64,000 bases of DNA from Lepisosteus oculatus. Taxonomy: Eukaryota; Chordata; Actinopteri; Semionotiformes; Lepisosteidae. The stretch covers positions 19,481,444-19,545,443 of the forward strand of contig NC_090703.1 in assembly GCF_040954835.1 (NCBI RefSeq), in the 5' to 3' direction. Every line of letters begins with the position of its first letter. The first letter of the stretch is position 1. A model generated the notes under the pieces. That model saw only the letters and a program-made list of their open reading frames with translations. It had not been told where the DNA came from and did no database searches. A program made the translations under genes and the position numbers. Below, piece after piece: positions 11,501 through 23,700 of the stretch.

Positions 11501-14500
11501 ATTAGAGCAGTGTAGCAGAGCTGATATAAAGTCAATGAAGTTACAGAAGCCCACTGTGCTGGAAACCCCTATTGTGAGTGCTCTTGTGTATTGATCCTTT
11601 TAGCACATATATCATTACAGATGGATTGTCCCTCATTACAGAAGGAGTTTCAGGCATTAATAAGAAAAATCCTTTAACAGTAGATCAATGATGAAGGCTT
11701 GAAAAAAACAACAACCACCCAGTCTATCAACCTGTCATAAGTCATAATCTATAGGATGCTTGCACTTGAGTTGAAGGTACACCTGATGAGTGCAACATTT
11801 GATTTCTAATTTTTTAAGTGGACTTGATTTTTCTAAGTGGCATCAAAACATGAAAAGCCTTAATGTGCTGACTTTTTTGCACTCCTGTTTGTGACCAAAT
11901 TCAATCATCTGTATTGTGTTCAGTTTTTTTATTGGCTCGAGTATCTTAATGTACTGTGACTTGACAGCACTTGTATGAAGATGTCTCTCATTGCATCTTT
12001 CAGTTTGTAGCCCGTGACCTGTCCAGCTCCACCTACCTTTTGGGCTAAGAGTGAAATATCAGTTTTTCTTGCTTCTTTATCCTGTGCTAACACGTTTCTA
12101 CCTCTAGACAGGCATCGTAACCCCTCCCCTGCAGCAGTTCATGTACAGTTTTACCTCAAGCCACGGATCAAATCTGCATCCTCACCTTGTAGTCACCTCA
12201 ACCCAAATGATTTACTCTAGTATGCAATCCATCGGTATCTGCTTATTTAACAGGAAATGTTTTGATGTTGTACTAAAGTTTGGTTTAGAAAAACATGATC
12301 ACTGTCTTAATCTGTTGTCCTTTTCGACATTTTGCAAGTATGAGGTGACACATTTACCTTTCTTATTGTACTTGCAGGGCAGATCTCTAAGGGACTTAAA
12401 CCCTCAGTGTTGTAGGTAATGTGGACTTTGTATAACAAGCCTATTTCTCTGAATGTTAAAATGGGTTTCTTTTAATATTGGAATAGAAAACATTATCCTA
12501 CAGCCTACCGTTCCAACTTGTTTTCTATGGGGGTTTGCTAAAGCCAGATTAATTAAATTACTCAAATGGTTTAGAAAGGCCATTGGAGATAGTAGCTTCA
12601 TCAGCCTGTGAGTTATCACAAGATATTATATGGCTTCTGGAAAGTGCTGCTTTTAAATAGGTTACAGGCAAAATGGATAACAATTTAAAATACAAGGAGA
12701 GTGGTGAGAAATGGTTCTTTCATTCTTTAGCTTTTCATTTGAAACAAAAGTGAGAAATCATTTATGCTGTTCTTGTCAGTATCAACCTTAAATTTAAAAA
12801 GCCCATGCCATGGAGATCTTAGATCTTAGAAAGTAATCTAAGACAATCCTTTTGCTTTGACAATCTGTGCGTGCCCATGTGCATAGAAAATCATGAAAAC
12901 CAAAGACAATGCTACTCAGAAAAGGATTCATCAAACTATAGCTGCATCATCCTAGCTCGAGTCATAAAAAAGAGAAACTCCCCTTGAAGTTGTTCTGAGG
13001 CATTTTCCATAAAATTCTTTCTGACCAGAGCTTAAATGTTTTGTACTGTTCAGCATTAAACAGACAAGAGAGACAGCAATAGGGAAAAAAAACACTGGCC
13101 ACAGGATAGCCTCCTCTGTCCTCTTGATAGAGATAAATCATAATAAAAGGACATTAAACCACAGTGAGATTTCTTATTTCAAAACAATTGGAAGGGTTTC
13201 TTTTCACTGGAGGAATGTATAAAGCATCTCATTTCACTTTACATAGGATAGTTAGTTTTACATGACTTTGCATATAACTGAGGAAATATTTGTTCTTTAC
13301 TCATTTGCTTCAAAAATGCAGTATCATAGCATGGGCTTCTTTGTACAGTACTATTTTATAGGAAATAGAGATTTTCTCTTTTGATTTATTTTTTGTAAAG
13401 TATTCTATATCTCCAATAGGGTAGTGCTGTATGTAACTCTAAAAGTATTACACAGTGCTTCTTTTGAGGGAAATTTCCAGTCTGCATGCTTTTTCCCCCC
13501 ACAGCTGGTGTAAAAGACTTGCTTTTCTTCATTAGAGAATATTTAAAGAATTTGAGGAGGATGATAGAAAAAAATGCTGGTCTCTTCTTATACTGGCCTG
13601 GAAGTAACTCTTGGCATATTTTTTGCAATGTATATTGCTCGGAAGCTGCTAATTGAATGATGAAAGATTTGATGGTTGCAAATCTCCACAGAAATCAAGT
13701 CGTTGAGGCTTCATGCTTTATACATATTCACCTTGCATGTGTATGTAAAGAAGAAAGTGAAGGATATATATGCAAACTGCAGAAATGTAATTCTCTGTTT
13801 GTTCTGGAGGCAATAGCACTGTAAATGGATTACAAAGGGAACACAATGTATTGAAACATTAAGAACTACAGATTTTGCTTATTTCTGACTCATAAAGCTG
13901 AAAATACATTATCGAGGGATTAAATAGGATCTTTTTCTTTAACTGATAAGCAAAGGGAGAATAACTTGAGTGGATAAAGGCATTTACATTCTTGAAACTA
14001 ATGTAACATTTGAAAAAAGATTAAGATAATGTAACCTTAGATTTCAAGACTATCTTGTAAGCAAGCAGTGCATTCAATGGACAGTGAAGAATAACAGTAT
14101 GAGTTGTAGAACAGAATCACACCCTTTAACAATAACAATAGTGGATTAAGAAGTTTTTAAAAAGATTATATAAAGATGCTGGATCTGATTCACCCCAAGA
14201 CCTTTGTATGAAACCTCTTCACTTTGTGAACTTTTGTATTCTTTGTTTACATGAATGAGTTAGATCGATTACTTGTCAGTAGGAGAGTCTGTGCACTATT
14301 TGGATGTGATGTATGGCAGATTCCAAGGCGTTGTTGTTAATGTAATAATGTATTAACTTGTGGTGTTGTATGGTTACTGTAACTGGGGTCTGTCAGCTTT
14401 TTTTTTGTAGCAACACAAGTCATGCATGACTTTTATTCACATATATGTTTTCAATAATAGCCATTTCCAAAAGCCTTTTCCAAAGCTTAATTGGCCTTTC

Positions 14501-15495
14501 TTTGTCTATTAGTTGTTCAATTCTGAAAGGAATTAATATATTTTTCAAGCTGTTTCTAGTTAATGACTTGTGTTGCTATTCATAGTTCTTTACAGTTCAT
14601 TGTATAAAAGTACCATTGCACTACAATGGCTGTTTATGTAATCTTAAAACTGTATGTCTATTGTAGTCATTGAGTAGTGCTTAATGCCATCACAGTCCCA
14701 TGTTACATTTGATTTTGTTGCGAAACAGCATTTCACTTCTGCTTTTATGAAGTATCAACTTCGAGCATTGCATGCAAGTATTGTTTTTAAAAACAAAATA
14801 TTGAACATTTAATTTGTAATCCCTGGGATTTCTATTGAAACCCTTTGGAGTATTATGCTTGTTTGCTTTAAATTAGGATATGACAATGATTTGTTCCATG
14901 TATGTGTTTGCTGCAGCATTTTATTGTTTCTCCAATGAAGTGGCAGCTGAGCAAAATGTTTTTTTTTTTCATTTTCCATTTTGCATGCTTCATGGGTGGG
15001 GGGAGATAAAGAGATTGGGTTGTGCTGTTTTCTGCAATGGGGTTTTTGCTTAGTTTCCAGAAGAAAAATCTTGTTTCTCAAGACACTACTTTGCTTTCCT
15101 TTGTATAGAGTCAAGCAAGTGCCTTCGTTGTAAAGGCTCAGTATTTTCTTGAGAAGTGAACTTATGTCCTATGCAAGCGTTTTCTACAAACCTGCATAAC
15201 AAGTTCTTTGTAAACTCTAGTATGCTTCAATGTATATAGTGTTTTTGAAAGATAGTATTTTTTAATTTTTAGGTACCTTTGAACAGAATCTCCTTAACTT
15301 GTGGTCTGTTTCTATACATGTACATGTATATAAATAAGCCCCTTTCTTGTAGATTACCATGACAAGTTGTTGTATAAAGTTTCACTGGTTCTATTTTTCT
15401 ACTGTTATCCCACAAGAGGCACGTAACAGTGATAAAACTTTAAATCTGCAACTAGTTGGCGTCTTCAAAATAAACTGCTTCTATAGAATTCTCCT
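8505..15495 (+). other. BTBD7: Probable long 3'UTR of BTBD7
   Basis: No splice-compatible coding exon was found in this 7-kb AT-rich stretch after the BTBD7 stop. A convincing poly(A) signal, AATAAA near 15470, is followed by a GT-rich stretch (TGTGTTTGCTGCC). No recognisable transposon sits between 8.5 and 15.5 kb, unlike the flanking introns, which fits constraint on a transcribed UTR. Shorter isoforms are possible. The extent is inferred; only RNA data would confirm it. Confidence 0.4.
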
Positions 15496-17784
15496 GTGTT
15501 TGCTGCCAGTTCCTTGTGACTTTAAGTCTTAATGTTGGTTTAAACATTCAAGTGCAGCAGCTGTGAATGAGAAATGTAAACCAGAGGGCTTTTACCAGCA
15601 GACGTCAGTTGAACAGAAACAATAGACAATCCATAAATAAGGTACAAGTTCTTCTTAAACCCTTTTTATAATAGATTTTATTCTGAGAAAAAGGGAGTTG
15701 CAGCTGACCTCATCCGAAATCATTTCTTAACTACCTTGTCGTGCAATAAATTGACACCAGAATGGGGTCACTTTCATATTTTGAATCCCATTACTTTCAA
15801 ATGTAAATGAACTTTGAAGACTTCTACTTAAAACTACTTGCACATTTCATAGCATTTTCAATAAAAAAGATAACCTACTGCAAATGGATTACTAGACATG
15901 TAAAATATCAATAGATGCAGCACACAAACAATTGTTTTTATTTGCAGAAGTTTTAATTTAAATGATATTTCGTCCTAGAAAATAAATGGAAAAGTCTACC
16001 AAACTTTCCAAGCCTTTTAGAACTTGATACAACCAGATAATAGTCTGTAAATATATTAAAGACCTGAAAACATACAATGGAAGGTTTAGTAGATATACAT
16101 GGATAAAATCTAAATTTTAGTTTAACAAACAAGGGCTCCTAAAGAGCTCAGCCAGTAAAGGCGTGCTCTCTAATCACAGGCTGCTCTAGCTAGCAGTCAA
16201 GAGTTCAGCCATGTTCCCTGTCAGCTCTCCAGAAAACAAGACTCCTACAACTACCCAGGCTGGGGTCTCCAGTCAGCACAGCTCAACGGGTGTGCGCATT
16301 TCCTCATTTTGCTTGCGATGTTAAAGGAATAGTTGTTGCACCTGTCTTTTACAGCTGAGCAGTAAAGGACAGCTGATGGTTCTAAATCGGTTATATGTAC
16401 AATACAAATAGTGATTCTAAAAATTAAAAATTAAAAATTACATTTCATTGAACTGAAAGGAAAGATTACTCAGTCTAAAATAAATGCCCCCCCCCCCCCC
16501 CTTAAGAAAATACAAAAAAAAACAAGGATCATGATTAAAAGATTCCCACTGGACTTTTTGCAAAATAGTCCACATTTTTTCAACAGTTTAAAATCCTTTT
16601 TTCATTGAAGCAACATGCTAGATGAACTTCCTCGCAGGCGTCTGACCAAAAGCTGCATTTTTCAATGCATTTTTGCAGCGCAGAGAAGGTAATGAAAAGG
16701 CATTAATTTACAGTCAAAAAAAAGGAATGATTGAAATGAAAATTCAGTACCATGTGTCTTTATGGAGACGGTCAGTTTAAAGGGTTCTCCAACCCTAGTC
16801 AAAATTATCCATTAACCCTTGGATAATTTTGTGAGTAGGTAAATTAAAGATCATTTGGGTCCTAAAATCTAAGTACCCAAATTTTTAGCTCTCGAGGACC
16901 AAAGTTCTTAGTAGAACAGATTTGCTTAATTTATCAATTGCATTCTGTGGGAACAGGTCACATATTGTATGTTATTCCTGCAGCTCTCCCTGCCATGGCT
17001 GGTATTCAGTCCTGTTTGCTTGTGATCTCCAAGCAAGGACAGCACTTCTCAATAGTGAAAAACTCCTATGACAGTTTTACACAGTCAAGATTTCAGAGGG
17101 GGACGACATTGTTTCTGTAACTGGCTCAGTGCATGAGCTGTGCTGTATTCTCCCCACTAACCTTCCTCCTACTCTCCCCCACAGCAACCTCGGATACTGA
17201 CAGACATGAGCCTAAGAAATCCAAGTTAACGGTACCAGGGTGACGTTGTGCAGCTCTCCCTCCATTCAATCCCGGTCAGTCACGGGCTCTTAGCACACAG
17301 CCCTAAACTGCAGATAAGTGCACCATGCCAAAACACTGGGTTCTGTACTGCAGCAGTCTTACACTGTCAAGATTTTTTTATAGGGGTGAGATGTAATTCA
17401 TTTCTGTTACCGGTTCAGTGCACGAGCCCTGCTACATGATTAGATGTCCAGGACCAGTGCTAGAGAATTCTGGTTTATAATGTCCCTTTAGTGAGGTCTG
17501 CAGTCTTTCAGAATCACTATACTAAAATAATACAAAGAAATTGCTTTTAGCCATGGAATCACTTAAAAGTGTGAAATGTCAAGCTTCAGAGCCAAGAAAA
17601 CTTCCTACAGCTTTTTTTTTTTATTTGCAACATTATTTAAAAGCACAGAATCAAAGGATTGGGACAACAGATACTTGTTTCAAAGGTTAAAAACAATTTT
17701 GTTCAAAGGACTGGAGTTCTATTGGATGTGTTTGAAGATGATGTGCTTTATAAAGACAAGGCTGGGGGGTGGTGGGGGAGCTAT
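15496..17784. other. BTBD7-UBR7 convergent intergenic / UBR7 3'UTR
   Basis: The region between convergent stops contains a C17 homopolymer near 16484 and a diverged tandem duplication (16960-17130 against 17249-17435). For UBR7 (minus strand) an AATAAA complement lies near 17620, about 160 nt past the stop. Another near 15678 would give a UTR reaching almost to the BTBD7 poly(A) signal. A tRNA-like stretch at 16140-16215 is too poor to call. Confidence 0.4.
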
Positions 17785-20700
17785 TCAGGCACAGTAGTAC
17801 TGGCCAGCACTCATCCTTCGTCTCTTCCTTGACTGAAACTCCTCAAAGAATCGCTGGATATCTTCCCTGGTGACCACCTACAGACAGCAGATATTGAGAG
17901 GGACATCAGACACAGGGAATGGTTGTTTATCAGGTGATGAAGCAAGATGAACCAAATATCATCAAAGCTAATTTCCACTTTCTGCTAAGTTGCTAGAGTT
18001 TCAATGTTACTGGACTTCTGGATTTCCTGTTTCCTTCACATTAAAATAAATATCCAAGTTTTAAGTCTTACAATTTCCAAAACCTTTTTTATAATAAGTT
18101 CAGTTTATGAGGCTTATCAGACAATTTAATATAAGGTAGTGTAAAAGTACACTTAGATAAAGACTAATTCAAATCAATGTGAAACAAAATCTGAAGTAAA
18201 TGCAGGTCTCCTCACCTGTGGAATTCCAAATAAGCAAAAGGTTGCTAAAGTTGCTTTAATCAGCTTGAAATTTGATTTGACATGACGTGTAGGACATTCA
18301 ATTGACAAATCTACCCAATGGGAATTTTCTCCATGAGCAAAATATTTTCATTCCATTTTAACTGAACAGAAATTTACTTTTGTATTTCTGCATAAAGGGT
18401 CAAATTAAATGTTTGATGTTTAGTGTCCTCTGTGTCTATATTTGCCCTAGCTACTCCAATGAAGATAAAACTTCATTATTAAGTAACTGCATTTACTTTA
18501 GGGATTCAAACTGGTAATGTAATTAATGGTGGGGTTTCATAAGCAGAGTACAATGCATGCCACTGTGAACAGGAATGGCAAGAAGCATTAAAACCCCCTT
18601 TATAAGGAAAAGCAACAGGAAGGAATATGTCCTCGGATATAAATTTCCAGGAAACAAATTCATAAACATTTAATGATCACTACCTTGCCTTCATCTGCAA
18701 ATCTCTTCAGGTAGTCCTTCAGTTCAGTCTTCAGATCATTGTATTCTAGAAGGAAGAACATATTTTATTTCAGCATAGTTTCGAACTGGATGTTGCAGGG
18801 GTATATGTCACACATTTATCAGCCTTGGCACTTAAGATTTCACAAAAAGGTCACTATCTGTTGTCATTTATAAAATGGAACCTTCAGCCCTCACTGTGAA
18901 AGGCCATGGCATACATTATGAACAAAGGGAAGGAGACTCATCTCTACTACAACGTTAGGACCAATCAAGGCTTCTTTTCAGATAATAGACTGGCATATTA
19001 AACAGCTGCACTTGAAAATAAAAGCACTTTTGCAACATGGGGAATTGTAAGGAGAACAACCCAATCATGCTTGTTTTCTAGTGTCTACACTCAATATTCC
19101 AATAAAGACTAGAGCTTTGAACGGATTTTTTGTAGCAATGGAAAGAATGAGTAGTTTTCAATTATAGTCAGACTGAAAATGCTACAGCAATTATAAGGGC
19201 ATTACGTTCCCCAACCTAGTGTCCACATCCTGCACCACTGACACCTAAAGGGCTTTTGCTCTCTTCTTACCATAGATCAGCTCCAGCTGCTGCACTCTGC
19301 CCATGCTGCTCAGGGCTGTCATCAGAGGGTCTCTCGTCTCCAGGCTGCTCTCCTGCTCCGTCTTGCCCTTCTTCTCATAGGCCAGCACTGTATCTGACTC
19401 GTCCAGTAGGAAGGGCACTCCTGCTTCGGTGTAGACTTTCTGAAACAGCAACGGATGGCATCAGGGCACTGACTGTCAACCAGGTAAATGTCATCAGGAT
19501 CGAAAGCGAGACACAAACTAGAGGTAACAAGTAGCAATTATGTGGACGTGCATTTTCAATCTGATAACAGTAGGCTATTCTGTACACAAGAACTACTACT
19601 ACTCTTCTGTGTAGTGGGAGCATAGAACACACTGTCCACCCACGTTGTTGAAGCCGAAATGCTGGCTTCTTTAAGAAGTGACTGGATGAGATCCTTGGAT
19701 CAATTACCTGCTAACTATCAAACGAGCTAGATCAATCAACTAGCCTCTTTTTGTTTTTAACTGATCTTATGTTCCTTCTTGTGGTCTGAGTGGCACCAAT
19801 ACAGAATTACCCGATAGGGCACTTAAATCTCACAGGACAACCGAGTTCCCAGAGCTCTATATTTAATTTCTTTGGTCGTCTTTTAGCGATTTCAAATGAG
19901 TTAGATGGGTCACTCAGTTTCCTTTGGTTTGACTTTGTTTATGACTTAGCTTTCTGGCCATGAATCCTGTTACCTGCAAGGGGGCGGTGAGCACCTGCAG
20001 ACAAACTCCTTCAACATATTCACTCACTAGCGCCCTTTCTCTGTAGACATGCGAAAACCTAAAAATGTGGCAGCCAACTACAGGAGTCAATATCTTGCAG
20101 GAAAGACCTGGTCAGCTAACACCTACCATATCTCAATACACTCCCTTAGTTTTGTGTCACTGCTTGGAGAATCATGCTTAGAATTGCCTAGCAACATGAC
20201 TTGAATTAGTGCAGTCTAGGCCTCAGAACTCATACTGCACTTTTGAGTGAGCTTTTCCACTGGCTGAGGCACTCAGGAACCTGAATCTTTTTTCAACTCA
20301 CATAAACTACACAGGATTAAGACGTGGCATTAATCTTGGTACTTAGTGTGGGGTTTCAAAGCCCTCTCATTTAGGTATAGCTTTTCAATAACCAGATGTT
20401 GGGAATTTAAGCAGTTTGGTTTCAGACTAAGGATATTAAAGTAGGTCCCTCCTGTGTATTGTTAATTGGTATCATGTTAAAAGCTATTTAGATAGCTAGA
20501 GGATAACACCGATTTAAGTCTGTCCACAATCTCTTTAACAGCTCTGTTTGCTTAATATCGTGACATAATTTTCCCTAGAGTAAATTACTTCTGCGTAACA
20601 GCTAACAAATGTAATTAAAATGAAAAGTTCCTGAAGGGGTCAAAAAGATTGCACAATAACAACCTAAATAGGGAAAAATAGGGACTGCTTTCTGGAATCA

Positions 20701-23700
20701 CCTTCAGGAACCTCAGGAATATAAATACTGTTAATGAACGAAGATGCTTGCTGGATGCAGGCCTGGCAAGCTATGTTTGAGAAAGAATGTTGTGTCTGAA
20801 TGTGGTGCTCCTACAGTACATCCGCTACTGTGAAGCCCATGTGTCACATTGTGTCCATATACACAAATAGTTTTTTTTACCACTTTATCAACATACAAAA
20901 CTGGCACACACTGATTTCCCTCAAAGAAATCATAAGATTTATTTCTGTTCATAGCCTCTACTACATAGCAGACTTCTTTTTTTAATTATGCCAATTATTT
21001 TTGACTGTCCATAATGTGCTCTGTAATATTGAGTATTATTTCTTTGAGACACCTGTACTACAGGAAGATGGGATGGGATGACGTGAATTTACCTTGCAGT
21101 CACTGCAGGTACACAGCTTGCTCCGCCACACATACGGCCAGAAGATAGCTCCTTCCTTCTTCACAAAGCCCTTTGCCTTCAGCTCTTGCAGCTTACATGT
21201 GACTGGTTCACTCTTAGCATCAGCAGAGGCCTCCATCTGACTGTATGTCCTCTTACAGCCAGCCTCCCCATTTGTCACTGCCTAGAAAACAAGCAACAGC
21301 ATTGAAAACAAGTCCCATCTAGAGTCAGTCATAGGTTTATGTAGCTTACAGATTTTATACTGTGAATGGCAATGAGAAAACAAAAACAATTTGTGCTTAG
21401 ACAGCTGAAAATTGAATTATATTACAAGTGACACTATACTTCATTGTGAAGTCTGTCCCCAAAATCCTTTTGCTTCAAAATGTTTTACTTGTTTACAGGC
21501 AGCTAGCGTGTGTTCAACAGTGGAAGAATTAAGGCATTGTGCCATCTGGTGGTTGAATGTTTTACTGCAGCCAGATTTTGGAGGTAAAATCTGTGTCTTC
21601 TGCCTTCATTGGCTAAAGATGCCAGACCGCTGAGCTCTTCCAAAACATGCCCCCTGAACAGAGCTGCGCAGGCTAGGCACTGTACCTTCTCTGGGATGGT
21701 GCTGGTGGAGGGCTGCTCTCCTTCCCTCTTGATGCTGTGTTTGTCCTCCTCACTGTTCCCCGTGCTCTCCTGCTCCGTCGGCTGCCCATCCTCCTCCACA
21801 TTCACCTCCACCTCAGCCTTGCTAGGGCTCAGTCTCGTCACCGAGGGGGCTGGTAGACACACAACCATCCAAAACTCAGAAATATGCATTCCATTTCACT
21901 TCACGTACCCTTCACCAGTCTTACATACACCCTCTCCCGAAGATACGCAAGGGGTCTGTTCTGCAAGTCTTAACTCAAATTTTATGCAAGCTGGAAGAGA
22001 CCCTTTCTTATCCATTGAGTGAACACATACACAGAATGAGCATTTAAGATATTGCATCCCTCCTCCCTTAGTTTCCCTAGCCAGCCTCTGCAAGCAAGGA
22101 CAGCAGGATTCCAGGCTCACCCGTGTTTACTGTCGTTTAATGGTTAACAAGTGTGTGTGGTAATCACAGAGGAGAGTAAACCAAGAAAAGTTTTTACTCT
22201 GTTTAGTCAAATTTCTGTAAGGTGAGACTGGGGAGGTGGTGTACTCAGAACAAAATGCAAAACAATATTGTGATCTTTCTTCTAGTCACTGAAATACAGC
22301 TTTCATTTACTAAATAAAGAACTCCTGCACATACCTGATAATTTAAAGTAGAACTGAAGGTTATTCTGGTTGTCCAATATTTCTACCATATCAGTAGCTC
22401 CACAAAAGTACATGGAAATTCATAAGCCAAATAGTACAGCTACAGATTTAAGTATTACCAGTCTGCATCTACAACAAAGCTACTCTGTTATTTTACAGTG
22501 AACACTGTTAAACTAGACTTATAATTGTTACTACTTCTGATTTTCATTGAAAACTATCATCATAGATAGTAGATATTAATATGTTCTAGTGAAGCGATTT
22601 GAGATACAATTTGTGGGCAGTTATGTTTACTACTGTAACTCAAGATTAGAAACAAGCACATACATTTATTCCAGACATTTTGGAGAAGAGGGCAAGTCGT
22701 CCTGTAATTTTGATTGAGGGTTTATCTCTAGTTCTTTCACAATAATGCAGTTAGTGTACATGTCAGGCTTCAATACCTGCTAGTTGTGCAGCATAGGCCC
22801 AAAGAAAGGGTGCTCTGTTCATACAGGAAACGCAGACCATCTCCTGTAACTCAATACTCTCCACAGGCACAGATCCCAGGTGCTGTAGACAGGAATAAAA
22901 CAAGATGGCATCACTGCAGAACTGCACCTTTGGGTCTGAAACCCAGCTGCATAGCTTACAACCACAACAGTCTCTCTTGGTACTTCGTCAGTGAATTCCA
23001 TAATGTAGGCACTCAGGGTATCCTGGTGTTCCTTAAAAAAGCCTTCATGTTAACAAAGGACACCAATTGTTTTCTACAGAAAGCTTACCCTGCCATGGAA
23101 CCAGTCTTCACAGATGATGCACTGAATCATCTCATCCGGCACCTGATGAGAAGACAGAGACCATTTCAAGAGCCACATTCTAGATACATTTGACACCTCT
23201 CCAAGAAGGTTAGAGAGCGCCATTCAAATAACCCTGGTAGAAGGGGAACATTCTTCCATCCCACAGAATGTTCACAACCAGATCACTTAGCTGCCAAGTT
23301 TTATGATTTTCTCATAACAGCAGCAGGCATGTCGATACAAATGTGCCAAGAATGCTCGCCCACCCCCTATTATTCTGGCTTCTCTTTGGAGGTCTGCCAC
23401 CCAAGCACTGACCAAGCACTGTTTAGATTAACTTCTGCAACTAGGGAAAGGAATTCCTTGCTTAGGAATACAAAAAAGACAAATGTAAAAAAAAAATCAA
23501 ATGTTTTCAGTTAATATATTTGTTTATTTTTATGGAAACTTCACCATACCTGATCCTCGGGGTCTGGGTAAGGTCTCTCACAGGTACAGTATAAACCAAA
23601 GAAGTTATGGTTGTATTTGTTATTGATGTTCAATTTGTCTTTATCCTATAAGAAAGATAATAAACTGCATTAAGATTTCAAAGTGATACACCAGCAAAGC

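Noticed and set aside
16140..16215. tRNA-like stretch (AGCTCAGCCAGTAAAGG, GAGTTCAGCC)
   Set aside because: The B box is poor, no cloverleaf forms and there is no second copy; too weak for a tRNA gene or SINE call.
16484..16502. Long homopolymers (C at 16484, G near 55465, C/A near 60090)
   Set aside because: Ordinary simple repeats; lengths are unreliable in assemblies.
19375..19632. Alternative ORFs over UBR7 exon 9
   Set aside because: Shadow frames that run through a splice site; the exon frame fixed by UBR7 homology is different.
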